NCBI GenBank assembly: GCA_029204225.1
Contig: CM055101.1
Span: forward strand, 681,006 to 745,005
Reading direction: 5' to 3'
DNA length: 64,000 nucleotides
Source: Diphasiastrum complanatum
Taxonomy: Eukaryota; Streptophyta; Lycopodiopsida; Lycopodiales; Lycopodiaceae
This document shows, piece after piece, positions 21,635-32,276 of this stretch (its first letter is position 1; the number at the start of each line of letters is the position of its first letter). The notes under the pieces were generated by a model. That model did not search any database, was not told the DNA's origin, and worked only from the letters and a program-made list of their open reading frames with translations. A program made the translations under genes and the position numbers.

Positions 21635-21637
<3 letters not shown>
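20006..21637 (-). pseudogene. Plant self-incompatibility S1-like (SPH) gene, copy 1, frameshifted
   Basis: Same two-exon gene as at 59915-61550: exon 1 21345-21637, donor GTAAGG at 21344, exon 2 20006-20104. Four single A/T losses within 19 bp just after the ATG (near 21611-21625, compare 61521-61539) remove 4 nt and shift the frame inside the signal peptide. From MAIIR the reading goes off frame, and the S1 domain (FRVTNLSDDLISAGC...GVHVLRYGLSWSYSF) stays open only in the other frame, where an ATG at 21590 could start a product without a full signal peptide. Either a young pseudogene or a sequence error. The TATA box at 21705-21711 is intact. Confidence 0.75.

Positions 21638-21638
<1 letters not shown>

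Positions 21639-21682
<44 letters not shown>
21639..21682. repeat. (GA)n microsatellite in the S1-like 5' UTR, copy 1
   Basis: About 43 nt of GA directly upstream of the ATG (CT repeat on the gene strand); copy 2 has about 31 nt. CT-rich leaders are common in plant genes. Confidence 0.95.
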
Positions 21683-21683
<1 letters not shown>

Positions 21684-21704
21684 GGAGCTACCTTCGTCTA
21701 CTTT

Positions 21705-21711
21705 CTTTATA
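21705..21711 (-). promoter_or_regulatory. TATA box of the S1-like gene, copy 1
   Basis: Minus-strand TATAAAG about 70 bp upstream of the ATG, with the CT tract between them. Confidence 0.6.
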
Positions 21712-23038
21712 CAGAGAGTAGTGTGTGACGTAATGGGTTGTAGTTCTGCCCTAAAAACGACTCTCAGAGGAGAAAATATTTCAAACCGAAAAGCAATGTT
21801 GCTATATTCGAAACGAACCTAAGAATAAACTTATGGAATTCCCCCTGAAACCAGTTCGTTCAAACGCACCGATTTTTAAAACGATTTCGCCCTTGAAACG
21901 AGAGTAGCGGGAAAAAGTAGATCAAAATTGAAAACAATTCTTAATTTATATTTCTTAGTGTTTACTTTGTGTTCTCTTGGATTAATTTAATGATTAAATT
22001 ATGCAATTCTGATTGCTCCCAGAATTCCTATTGCAATAGTAATTCTTAGGAGCAATCACAATTGCATTCATCTTTGTGGCTGAGGGCATTATGCATATAA
22101 GGCCCATGATACCTTAGCCTAGAAAATCTATTAAAAAGAAATTTTTTTAGATTTTCACATAGGATAATGGTCCCTTGTGCTAGTGCACTTAGACCTAGGC
22201 TCTAAAAATCAATGTCATCAAAAACAGGTGGTGAATTCCATGTCATGAAAAACAACCTCGCCCAACATCCCATTCATGTAGTAATCATTCTAAGTTGTGG
22301 ACACTACGGAGCATGGACTTATGGATCATTAGTTGATCTGAAGCATGTGCTCATCATAACCATGAATTACTCTTCACAATGCATTGCACATCATCAATCT
22401 ATCATAGCCTATGTATGATTGATAATGTCTTCAGGCTCCAAGCAATAATAATGTTACATTTGGCATTATATCAAGAGATGGCAACATGTATGAGAAAATT
22501 ATCACAACAATTACACTAATATCGTATGTCAACAAGCCTTAGATAAACATGCATTCCTTTAAATGATATTAGGGTTTTTGAGCCAATTAAACAATGGAAA
22601 TTTTAAATTGGCCAGTAGCAAACTTAAATAGTGTCTATGATAGGAAAGAGATTCATTATCACCATATGCTAGCTCTTGTGTGCGGAAAAGCTTTGAACAA
22701 TTATCCAAGTAACCCAACATTGAATTTCGTTCCATTCTTATGGAGTGAAAACGTATAGGAATGTAATCGGATGGAACTAGTGAAAAAAGAAACTTGAAAA
22801 AGAACAAAAAATGCGGGCAACATGACCCAAAAATTTTTCTACATTTATGGAGTTTGCCTAGTTGAGAGAGGGCGACCTATTGATGGAAGTACTTGGTAGC
22901 CATAGGCAAATTGTGATTTATGACTTTATTGACCTACACGTATCCAGTGAGTCTATTCATATGTTATTTTAGCCATTTGGTAAGTTTTTTCCATGTTGTT
23001 TTTTCTTTTGTTTCTTTCTACTATCATCATAGAATTAT
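21712..23038. other. Upstream region of the S1-like gene, non-coding, copy 1
   Basis: No gene recognised; contains the 63-nt hairpin at 22003-22065. Short frames here have no coding character. Confidence 0.4.
22003..22065. repeat. 63-nt imperfect hairpin, copy 1
   Basis: Arms GCAATT-c-TGATTGCTCC-CAGAATT and AATTCTTA-GGAGCAATCA-c-AATTGC pair almost fully around the perfect palindrome CTATTGCAATAG at 22028-22039. Could be a tiny foldback element, a small-RNA precursor or a cruciform. Conserved in copy 2 at 61904-61966. Confidence 0.7.
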
Positions 23039-23302
23039 TGTGTCATCTTTGTAGTATAGAGGTTCATCGCTAGGAGCAGCAACTTCGCCTTTACCTGCAT
23101 AGCACGAAGAGAGACGGAGAGGAGAGAGAATAGAGAGAGAACGCCTAGGTCGAGAGAGGCTTTGGGGGCTCAAGCACCTATCCAAAGCTATTCACACCCA
23201 ACCTAGGAAAGAGAGAGAGAAAGAGAGAGGAAAGAGAGAAGGCCTTGGCTAGGAAAGGTTTTGGGGGCTCGAGCACCTACCCAAAGCTATTCGGTCCTAA
23301 CC

Positions 23303-23352
<50 letters not shown>

Positions 23353-23805
23353 AACCAAGAGAGTTTCCTCCTTAGATTGAGAATGTCAAATGAGTACAAA
23401 TGGTGCCCTTTTATTCTTGGGGAGGCCCTTGCCCCATTCATCCTATTGGCTATGTTAAGTGGCATGGATTGCAATCTTAGCCCTTCAAAAAAACACAAAA
23501 GATCTAGTGGTGCACAAAGAAACACACCCCACCTACCACCATTTGACTTTGACTCCACCTTGTAACTTAGAAAACTTAAGTTAACTTAAACTTTGGCCTT
23601 TTTCACATTATTTATTTTACATGGCCCAAAGTCATTAGGATACAACTTAAATGTGCTCATTGGGCTGGGCTTATGCACGCTGCTGGAAGCCAGTGCCTCG
23701 CACTTATTGCTCTACTGTACTGTGGCGGAGCCCACTTGGTCAGGCTTAGTCAACAATAGTGGTGGGACCCACTAATTTGTTATTGTATAGGAAATACCCA
23801 CGACA
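23039..23805 (-). repeat. LTR-like block related to 32277-33078, copy 1
   Basis: Shares with 32277-33078, in order, GTAGTATAG near the left end, GAGTTTCCTCCT, ACAAATGGTGCC, GAGGCCCTTGCC, ATCCTATTGGCTA, GTGCTCATTGGGC and GGAAATACCC..GACA at the right end, all in minus-strand LTR sense with an ATAAAAGG TATA-like box. Tentative termini TGTGTCATC (left) and CCCACGACA (right); no target duplication was found, so it is a solo or truncated LTR. Inside, a segment around TTTGGGGGCTC.AGCACCTA is repeated 100 bp apart (23161 and 23261) within GA-rich DNA (GA tract 23303-23346). Confidence 0.6.
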
Positions 23806-23956
23806 AGGTCCTCGGACCAAAAAAGTGTTGGTTCCTCAGCACTTGGCTGCAATTGTCGTGAAAGATAGCTGATATTGGTTGTGAAAATTGTCAACATTTT
23901 CTAGCTAGTTTGAGGCCTAAATTGGCTAAAATTGTAAATAGTTTTGGTTCTGGAGT

Positions 23957-23970
23957 TTCACACGTGTGAA
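23957..23970. promoter_or_regulatory. G-box palindrome in element B U3
   Basis: TTCACACGTGTGAA, a perfect 14-bp palindrome with CACGTG core, the binding site of plant bZIP and bHLH factors. It lies about 125 bp upstream of the TATA box and is repeated at 29733-29746, in A at 753-766 and 6529-6542, in the solo LTR near 46438-46451, and in LTR 33087-33752 of unrelated element C at 33593-33606. Confidence 0.6.
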
Positions 23971-24093
23971 CCAGGCCACAATGTTTTTATTTACTGTATT
24001 TTTTCAGTATGATGAAGTGTCAAACTTCATACCCTTCAAAATGAGACCATTTTGATGTATTTTGGTCATATAAGCCATTTTTAGCTATTTTTC

Positions 24094-24102
24094 CTATATA
24101 GG
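24094..24102 (+). promoter_or_regulatory. TATA box of element B 5' LTR
   Basis: CTATATAGG in the middle of the LTR, in the right place to drive the genomic RNA; the region after it (from about 24120) is the part retained in element D. Confidence 0.6.
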
Positions 24103-24534
24103 GAATATCTAGGGTCAAGTACCTTCTAGAGAGAGGAGAGAGAGTCATCTTCCTCATCCATAAATAGTAGGGAAGTCGTGGATAACAGGTTGGAGAAACC
24201 TTTTGTATGCTTCATTGAGATCAATAGATCATTGTCATTGTTTCTTCCTCCATTGAGAGCATTGTTGTGTGTATTGTCTTCAAGCTATTGTGTATGATCT
24301 TAGGTGCTTTCCAAAAGTGGTAGGCTGATGTATTATGGACTGTATAATGCTATTTTGGGCCGCACTTGATGTTTATGGAAGTTTCCATTTGTGATAAATG
24401 CTTTTTGATCAAGTTCTTTGCATTCTAGGTAGCATAGAATGTGTTGCCAATTCCTAGCTTATGTAGTTTGGAGTGCAAGCATTCAAGCCAATGATCTTGG
24501 AGTTTAGATCCACTTAGGATCTGTATTTTTCACA

Positions 24535-24546
24535 TGGTATCAGAGC
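24535..24546 (+). other. Element B primer binding site
   Basis: TGGTATCAGAGC against the LTR end; initiator tRNA-Met complement. Confidence 0.95.
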
Positions 24547-25706
24547 TGGTTGGCTTCTATTTATAGTAAGTATTCCATTTTTGGTGATATTTGGATGTTT
24601 GATCAAGTTCTAGCATGATTTTGCATTGCTTTGTTGATCAAATCTTACTAACCTTTGTTTTGTGAGTTGAACTTGTGGATCAAAAGCATATTTCAGGTCT
24701 ATTGAAGATCAGAGGCTGAAAAGAAACTATTTTGGATCAGATCATAACACCTAATCATTTGTGATTGTGAGGCTTGTGCATATTCAATACTAACAATGTT
24801 CTTTTCAATCCTATTGTTGACAATCTCCATTCTTGGATGAACACTCTCCTTAAGTGGATGAAACTTCTCCTTAAGTGGATGACAAATGCTCTTTTGAGTG
24901 AGTTGTAATTCTCCTAAAGGCTGAGCAAAGCTCCCATTTGGATGAAAGATCCCCTTTTTTGGGTGAACATATTGTAAGCTCCATTGTGAAGAGCATATTG
25001 TAAAGATTGTCATCAATTTTGGCATTAATTTTGGTGTACTTTGTTGAGCATGTAAGTAACTCTCCTTATGTAATTTGATTGGAGCATTTGCTGAAAGTTG
25101 TTAACCATTATGCAAGTGTGTTTTCAGGTTCTTAACAGGTTGAGGAACATTCTCATGTGAAGTGATCTTAGATCTACATCTAAACACCAAGATTTGACAA
25201 GATAGTGAAGCTAGTCTTGTGATTCACTAAGTGTGCTCATTCATTCACCTCTAAATCTTGTATTTATCACTTGCTGGAGTTTATAAACTTTTAGAAGTGT
25301 GGTTTACATGTGGTTTTACAGGTTGAATCAATATCTTAGTGTGTTGATCATATGTTGATCAAGTTTGTTCATTACTAGGTAATCTTGGCATCCTAGTTTT
25401 GGATATTTTCTAAGAATGCAAGTAACTCTTCACACCATAACTTGATTTGGTCACTTGCTGGAAAGTTTGAGAGCTTAAGCAAGAGTGTGTTCAGGTTGGT
25501 TTGATTTTGTAATCCATTCTTAGTGTGTGCAAAGTGTTGCATGTGTTTCAATCTTCCTTTCTATGCTTGGAAACCATCTAGGTTCAAGATAGAAGTGTTT
25601 TAGGGTCCTAAATCTTCATAGATCTCTTTATCTATCATTTGTTGAGAGAAAAGTGAGTGCTAAGTGCTTTAGGACAGAACCTAAAAGTTGAAGAAACATT
25701 AGAATC
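24547..25706 (+). other. Element B untranslated leader
   Basis: 1160 bp with no long sense-strand frame; 21-nt tandem units at about 24832-24890. Short upstream ATGs are present, so translation of gag may need leaky scanning or internal entry; inference only. Confidence 0.75.
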
Positions 25707-28700
25707 ATGGCTTCCAATGGTGGGATCATGCTAGAGTCTAGTGAAAGGTTGAGTTCATCAAACTACTCTACTTGGAAAGTGAGGATGGAGTCCTTACTTG
25801 AGTTGAATGAACTCATGGACATAGTTGCATAAATTGAAGAGAGACCTCTCACACTTCAAGAGCAACAAAGGTTTGATAAGAAGGCTAAAAGGGCTCTTCA
25901 TATCATTAAAATGAATGTTACAAATGAACTTCTCAAGGAAGTTGGAAAGTGTCAAAGTGCAAGTGAGGCATGGAATGCCTTAAAGAAGCTCTTTGAATCA
26001 AAGTCCACATCTAGGGTATTGACCCTAAGGAGACAAATATTTTCTAGTAGGCAAAGAGAGGGTGAAAGTGCTCATGCATTTATCTTGAGAGTTAAGTCCC
26101 TAAGTGATGATTTAGCATGCATTGATGAGAACATAAAAGATGGTGAAATAGTCCAAGTTATGTTGAATGGTTTGCTAAATGAACATGCTAACCTTGTGCA
26201 AAGTTTTCCCATTCAAAGAGTCTTGCCAAGTGTGGTTGACTTGCAAGAAATCTTATTGGCTGAAGAACATAGGTTGCAATCAAAGCTTGATGGTGCATCC
26301 TTGCAAGGTGGAGGTGAAGAGGCTTTCTTCACAAAAGGCAAATTCAAGGGCAAAGGTAAAGGCAAAGGGAAATGGTCCAAAGGTGGTAACTTTGATCATG
26401 ATGATCACTCTTCCTCTTCCTCTTCTACTAAGAACAATAAGTCAAAGTTCAAGTGCTTTTATTGTGGGATAAAAGGTCATTTTGCAAATGAATGTTATAA
26501 GAAGAAAAGAGAGCAAGGAGAGAGGCAAGGAAATCTTACAATAGATGAGGAAGAACATAACACATGTGAATCACTTGTTATGACTTCAAGTTTGTTAGCC
26601 AACATAGATGATAATGATCCTTGGTGGATTGATAGTGGAGCCTCATCTCACATGACAAGACATAAGGAATACTTTACATCCTTATTGTCTTATGAGGGAG
26701 AAGGTAACATCATCTACACTGCAAATGATGGTCAATGTGACATCAAAGGCATAGGCACTATTCCTATTTCCCTTTCAACAAATAGGAAAGCAAATCTTGA
26801 AAATGTTTTGTACATTCCTTCAATCACTAAGAATTTGCTTAGTGTAAGTCAAATGATTGACAAAGGACTTGATGTGGAGTTCATTGGAGATGCATGTTTG
26901 ATAAGTAAATGTGGATCCTTGATTGCTCAAGGTAGGAGGCATGGTAAACTTTTCAAGCTTGATGCATGTGTGATCTCTAATCATGAAGGATGTATGGCTA
27001 GGGAGCAATTGACAAACCAAGAAGTTTGGCACAAGAGGTTGGGCCATCCCAACTTCAAATCTTTGGAGGTAATGGCAAAGAAAGAGCTTGTTCTTGGTCT
27101 CCCTAAAAGTCTTGTTGCAAACAATAGTGTTTGTGAACATTGTGCCTTGTCCAAATCTCATAGACTTGCTTATTCTAGATCTACTTCTAGATCTAAAGAA
27201 GCTTTTCAACTTGTGCATTCTGATATTCATTCTTCTAGTACAACTAGCAATGGTGGGGCAAAGATGTATGCAACTTTCATTGATGACTTTAGTAGGTATA
27301 CTTGGATCTATCTTCTTAAAAGTAAGGATGAAGTGTTTGCTGCATTTGTCAAGTTCAAGAATGAAATGGAAAACCAATTCAATACAAAGATCAAATGCTT
27401 AAGATCTGATAATGGAGGGGAATACACCTCAAATAGGTTCAAAGTCTTTTGTATAGCACATGGGATTAAGAGGGAGATGTCTAGTCCTAGGACTCCACAA
27501 CAGAATGGAGTGGCCGAGAGGAAGAATAGAACCCTTTGTGAATGTGCCAAGGCAATGAGACTACATGCTAATCTTGCTAAGTCTTTTTGGGGGGAAGCTT
27601 TAGCATGTGCTAACTATCTATGTAATAGATGGACAAGTGCTTCCTTGGATGGTAAAACTCCTCATGAGGTTCTTTATGGTAGAAGGCCGAGTGTCAAGCA
27701 TTGTAGGATCTTTGGATGTACATGTTTTGTCAATATCACACTTGATGATAGAACTAAAGAAGATCCTTCATCAAAGAAGGGTGTGTTTGTTGGCTATAGT
27801 GAAGTAAGCAAGGCTTACAAAGTGTACATTCCTTCTACAAAGAAAGTTGTCATAAGTAGGGATGTCATCTTTCATGAAGAGAATGTTTCCAATGTTGTTG
27901 ATGTTGATGTTGATGTGCCTACTAATCATCATGATGTGCAAGATGTCTTGGATGAAGATGGAGATGCCACTCCAAAGCAAACTTCAAGGAAGACTCAAAG
28001 GCAAAGGGCTAAGCTATCAAGGCTAACCTATGATGAAAAAGGAAAGCAAGTGGTGGACAACTCTAACTTTGCTTTTCTTACCTCTTTTGATGAACCAACT
28101 TGTGTAGGTGAAGCAATTCAAAAGAAGGAATGGATCCAAGCCATGGATCATGAGCATCAAGCACTCATCAAAAGCAACACATGGAGGTTGGTAAAGCTTC
28201 CAAAGGACAAGAAGGCAATTGGTTGTAAGTGGATCTTCAAGATCAAGACAAATCAAGATGGATCAATCAACAAGTACAAGGCAAGGTTGGTGGCAAAGGG
28301 GTATGCTCAAGAATATGGTATTGACTATGATGAGACCTTTGCACCCGTGGCAAAGATGGTAACTATTCGAATCCTAATCTCTCTTGCAACTCTTTATGAT
28401 TGGGATATGTGGCAAATGGATGTTACTAATGCCTTCTTGAATGGTGATCTTGAAGAAGATATTTACATGGAGCAACCCGAGGGCTATGTTTCACATGATG
28501 AGCCTAATCATGTGTGCTATCTCCAAAAGAGTTTGTATGGGCTAAAGCAAGCACCAAGGAGTTGGTATGCTAAGCTCAATTCCTTCTTACTTTCTCAAAA
28601 CTTTGTTATGAGTGAGTATGATCATTCTCTCTACTTTAGATTGAATGAAAATGATATCACTTTACTTTTGATCTATGTTGATGACATTATCTTAAGTGGT

Positions 28701-29660
28701 GGTAACAATCTAGATATAGATGAAATCAAGATGGCACTCAAAAGAGAGTTTGAAATTCAAGATCTTGGTAAACTTCATTATATCTTAGGAATAGAGATTA
28801 TTAGAACTTCTAAATCTACATTCATATGTCAAGAAAAGTATGTTAACTCTATTCTAAAAAGGTTTCATATGGAAGATTGTAAAGTTGTTTCTACTCCTAT
28901 GGAATCAAATGTAAAGCTAACTACAAGAAGTAATGAAAGATCCTTCAAGGACATTACTCTCTATAGAAAGCTAATAGGATCTCTTATATGGTTAACCATC
29001 ACAAGACCTGATCTAAGCTTTGTGGTTGGTAAACTAAGTCAATTTATGCAAGATCCTAGTGAGGCTCATTGGAAGCTAGGAAAGAGAGTACTTAGATACA
29101 TCTCGGGATCTAGAGATTTTGGCATCTTGTATGGAGGTACTACACCTAACCTTTGTGGATTTTCAGATTCAGATTTTGCAGGTGATCAAATGGATAGGAA
29201 GTCAACAAGTGCCTTTGCAATCTATCTTGGAGATGGAGTGGTCTCATGGCTATCAAAGAAGCAACCAACTATCTCTCTATCTTCCACCGAAGCCGAGTAC
29301 AAGGCATTAACAACATGCACCAAGGAGATTCTTTGGATCAAGAGGATGTTATTGGATCTTCACTTGCTGGAACCAGAGAAGACTCCAATCATACTTTGTG
29401 ATAACCTTTCAGCCCAAAGCTTGGCAAGCAATCCTGTTTTTCATGCAAGGAGCAAGCACATTGAGATTGCTCACCATTTTGTGAGAGATCAAGTCATTGC
29501 CAAAGAGGTGGAGCTTCAACATGTCTCTTCAAAGGAGTGTGTGGCTGATATCTTCACCAAACCATTGGGAAAGGACCTATATTTAATGCATAGATCTAAT
29601 CTTGGAATGTGCTCAAAGACTATGTTGAAACTAGCATCCAATGTTGAAGAGGGAGTGTGA
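25707..29660 (+). CDS. Element B gag-pol polyprotein with one early stop
   Basis: Full frame from ATG 25707 has a TAA after codon 41 (25830-25832); the next ATG in frame (25911) opens 1249 residues to TGA 29660. Numbered from 25911: UBN2-type gag 1-170; zinc knuckle CFYCGIKGHFANEC 182-195; protease WWIDSGASSHMT with Asp241; integrase HHCC from His374; integrase core Asp438, Asp500, Glu536 (D-61-D-35-E); reverse transcriptase with YVDD 922-925; RNase H with FSDSDFAGD at 1086 and STEAEYKA. Every catalytic motif expected of copia is present. The product makes virus-like particles, cDNA and integrates it. The early stop, shared with A, removes the first 68 gag residues if translation starts at 25911. 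Confidence 0.93.
29646..29655 (+). other. Element B polypurine tract
   Basis: GAAGAGGGAG directly before the 3' LTR, overlapping the last pol codons. Confidence 0.8.
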
Positions 29661-30310
29661 AAATTGTCAACATTTCCTAGCTAGTTTGAGGCCTAAATTG
29701 GCTAAAATTGTAAATAGTTTTGGTTCTGGAGTTTCACACGTGTGAACCAGGCCACAATGTTTTTATTTACTGTATTTTTTCAGTATGATGAAGTGTCAAA
29801 CTTCATACCCTTCAAAATGAGACCATTTTGATGTATTTTGGTCATATAAGCCATTTTTAGCTATTTTTCCTATATAGGGAATATCTAGGGTCAAGTACCT
29901 TCTAGAGAGAGGAGAGAGAGTCATCTTCCTCATCCATAAATAGTAGGGAAGTCGTGGAGAACAGGTTGGAGAAACCTTTTGTATGCTTCATTGAGATCAA
30001 TAGATCATTGTCATTGTTTCTTCCTCCATTGAGAGCATTGTTGTGTGTATTGTCTTCAAGCTATTGTGTATGATCTTAGGTGCTTTCCAAAAGTGGTAGG
30101 CTGATGTATTATGGACTGTATAATGCTATTTTGGGCCGCACTTGATGTTTATGGAAGTTTCCATTTGTGGTAAATGCTTTTTGATCAAGTTCTTTGCATT
30201 CTAGGTAGCATAGAATGTGTTGCCAATTCCTAGCTTATGTAGTTTGGAGTGCAAGCATTCAAGCCAATGATCTTGGAGTTTAGATCCACTTAGGATCTGT
30301 ATTTTTCACA
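29656..30310 (+). repeat. Element B 3' LTR
   Basis: 655 bp. Differences from the 5' LTR that I can find are near 23896/29672, 24182/29958 and 24394/30170. Confidence 0.97.
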
Positions 30311-30504
30311 TTGGCTCGTTTACTACTGGGACATGGATGCTTCAAGAAAAGCGTGGGCTTACGTAAAACTTGAGACTTTATTGGATGATGGTGAGCAGCA
30401 AGAACTTGGACTTGCCAGAGTTTCAATAATACCCATAAGGGTCTAAGAGAGGATCAAAATCAAGTGAAATCTTTGTGAGTTTTTAGATGAACCTAGTATT
30501 GAAT

Positions 30505-30780
30505 TCTACAAACTAGTCTATATGGAAGGTGAGAATGGAGTCATTATTGGTACTCCAAAATATCATTGATATTGTCCAAGAAGAAGGCAAGACTACTAGC
30601 ACTTCATTGCATTAAAATAAATGCTAGTAATGATCTCTTGAAGGAGGGAATAGCCTCTTGCATATCGACCAAAGAAGCATGAGATTCACTAAAAGCAATT
30701 TATCAATCCAATAACACTTCTAGAGGTCTCATGATTAGAAACCAAATCTTGCAAAGCACATACCCCCGTCTGGGATCTGA
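30505..30780 (+). pseudogene. Decayed copia gag fragment
   Basis: Reads N-stop-SIWKVRMESLL, then NIIDIVQEEG, ALHCIKINASNDLLKEG, STKEA, NQILQSTYPR across several frames: the gag N-terminus of a third copia type, closer to element C than to A/B. Multiple frameshifts and stops. No LTR. The first bases lie inside the duplicated segment; the matching part of copy 2 is cut off by the window end. The 190 bp before it (30316-30504) hold nothing recognised. Confidence 0.7.
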
Positions 30781-30853
30781 ATGATCGGGGTGAAAGACCA
30801 CTTGTAATTGATCAATGTTAACATAAACGTTGACTCGTAATTAGTATCCATAG

Positions 30854-32230
30854 CTATGTTACAATTGCTTGCGTATTACTATACACAATATACACTTTTT
30901 GCAGTACACTGAAAAGTGATTGATTGACAACAAAAGAGCATAGACATCTTGAAGACATAGAAGAAATGTACTTTCTCACATTGTTGAGGAAAAACAAATC
31001 ACTTTGATCTGTCCAAAGCTTAGTAGAGTCAATGGCAAAATAATCACTCTCATTTTTCATGACAATTGCATTGGGACCATTGCAAATAACTTTGAACCAT
31101 TTGACATCAAATATGAAAAAGCTGAACTGTCTAAATCCAACTTTGAGGATGTCATTGATTGTCCCACAATAATCAAGTTGAGAAGAGAGTGAATTGGTGT
31201 CCGTCGTGCTTGCTGGACTCTCTTGGGTAAAATTTTCCATGACTCCACAATCGTATGTCTATTCTTGTCAATGCGCTCCGTATGAAAGTGTCGTCCATGC
31301 ATCCACAATGCATTGTATTTTTTGTACTAAAGAAAATGGAACTAAATGTGTTAGGGATACCACAAATATGTACAAAATTTTGCACGTACAAATGTTTTAA
31401 TTAACATGTGAATGATGATCATCATAGCTTACATGTAAATCGCACCCCCTTGCATATTACCTCTCTCTCTGTTACTTCATGGTTGTTTGTCGAGGCTTCT
31501 CTAAGGACCTCATGTAGCCAATCAAGCGTCATGTCCTTGGGTAGAAGGGCGAGGTTAAGTGGATATGGTTGTCTTCTATTCCCTCTCCTGAAAGTAGCTC
31601 GAGCAGTTTGTCTACGAGTCGTGGCCTCTTCGTACAGTGAAATCCACTTTTGTGTTTCATGGCTATTAAGAATGCAAAACTTATTTACCTGAAGGACTCA
31701 CTCATTCTCATGATCGCTCCTTTTCCTTGAGGAACCTTCCCAACAACATGATCATCATCCTTCTTATCCCAAAGACGAGGAATAGAAGGATTGCTATGAG
31801 CAAGGAACTCTATGATATAAACCATGGACTCTTGCACTAGCCATCCTTCTGCCATGCTACCCTCAGGCCTTGCTCTTTGTCTTACGAAGCCTTTCAATGT
31901 TTTCATTAATCGTTTCAAGAAAAACATCCAATGGCTATGGATAGTGCCTGAATTAAAACAGTGGATCAATGTTAGTAAGAGAACAAGGGAATTACCACAA
32001 CAGCAATATTCTAGGATGGACTAAGAATAGGCAATTGATGCAAGTTTATGATGTACCTGTAATGGCCACCTCATCTACTAAATGTCAAATGAGATGCATT
32101 TGAATGGTGAGAATAGATGTGGAAAATTGCTTCTCAATCAAACACGCTGCCTCAATGGAGCTTTGTCTTGTCGTCTCAATGGATGCCAGTGGTATCTCCT
32201 TGGATGAAATGTATCTTCATAAGAAAGAGA
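30854..32230 (-). pseudogene. En/Spm-CACTA TNP2-type transposase remnant
   Basis: Minus strand, in order: fragments CLIEKQFSTSILTIQMHLI and HLVDEVAI, then HWMFFLKRLMKTLKGFVRQR followed by ARPEGSMAEGWLVQESM and GKGAIMRMSE, typical of the DUF4218 region of plant CACTA transposases. Next come STTDTNSLSSQLDYCGTI and FIFDVKWFKVICN, typical of the DUF4216 region. Frames shift several times and stops are frequent. Terminal CACTA repeats and TNP1 are not seen, so this is an internal fragment of an old DNA transposon. Confidence 0.7.
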
Positions 32231-32276
32231 AACAATAATGACATACATGTTAGTAAGATCATCATCTTGAATCACC

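Larger units (their letters stand above)
23880..24534 (+). repeat. Element B 5' LTR
   Basis: 655 bp, TGTGAAAATTG...GTATTTTTCACA, directly followed by the primer binding site. Contains the G-box palindrome and TATA box listed separately. Confidence 0.97.
23880..30310 (+). mobile_element. Copia element B, full length
   Basis: 6431 bp, exactly the length of A, in the opposite orientation. LTRs at 23880-24534 and 29656-30310 differ at about three positions. Target duplication TTGGT (23875-23879) and TTGGC (30311-30315), with one C-to-T change on the left. The uninterrupted sequence GATATTGGCTCG at 63793-63804 is the empty site, which proves both boundaries. It inserted after the two copies separated, or in only one of them. 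The pol frame is open from codon 43 to the end. Confidence 0.98.
1..30513 (+). repeat. Large direct duplication, copy 1
   Basis: The segment matches 45686-64000 base for base apart from scattered substitutions, small indels in A runs and GA tracts, and two transposon differences. Position 1 pairs with 45686. After removing the internal part of element A the offset is 39909, and it stays constant to about 21600. After element B the match resumes at 30311 and continues to the point paired with the window end. The left end lies outside the window and the true right end cannot be seen. Tandem or dispersed duplication in the genome and two alleles assembled in series are all possible. Confidence 0.95.

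Noticed and set aside
23245-23565. Arg/Glu-repeat and Ser/Leu-repeat frames over the GA tract, likewise at 63188-63481
   Set aside because: Created by the GA microsatellite.
31408-31692. 94-codon plus-strand frame
   Set aside because: Antisense to the CACTA remnant, low coding character.
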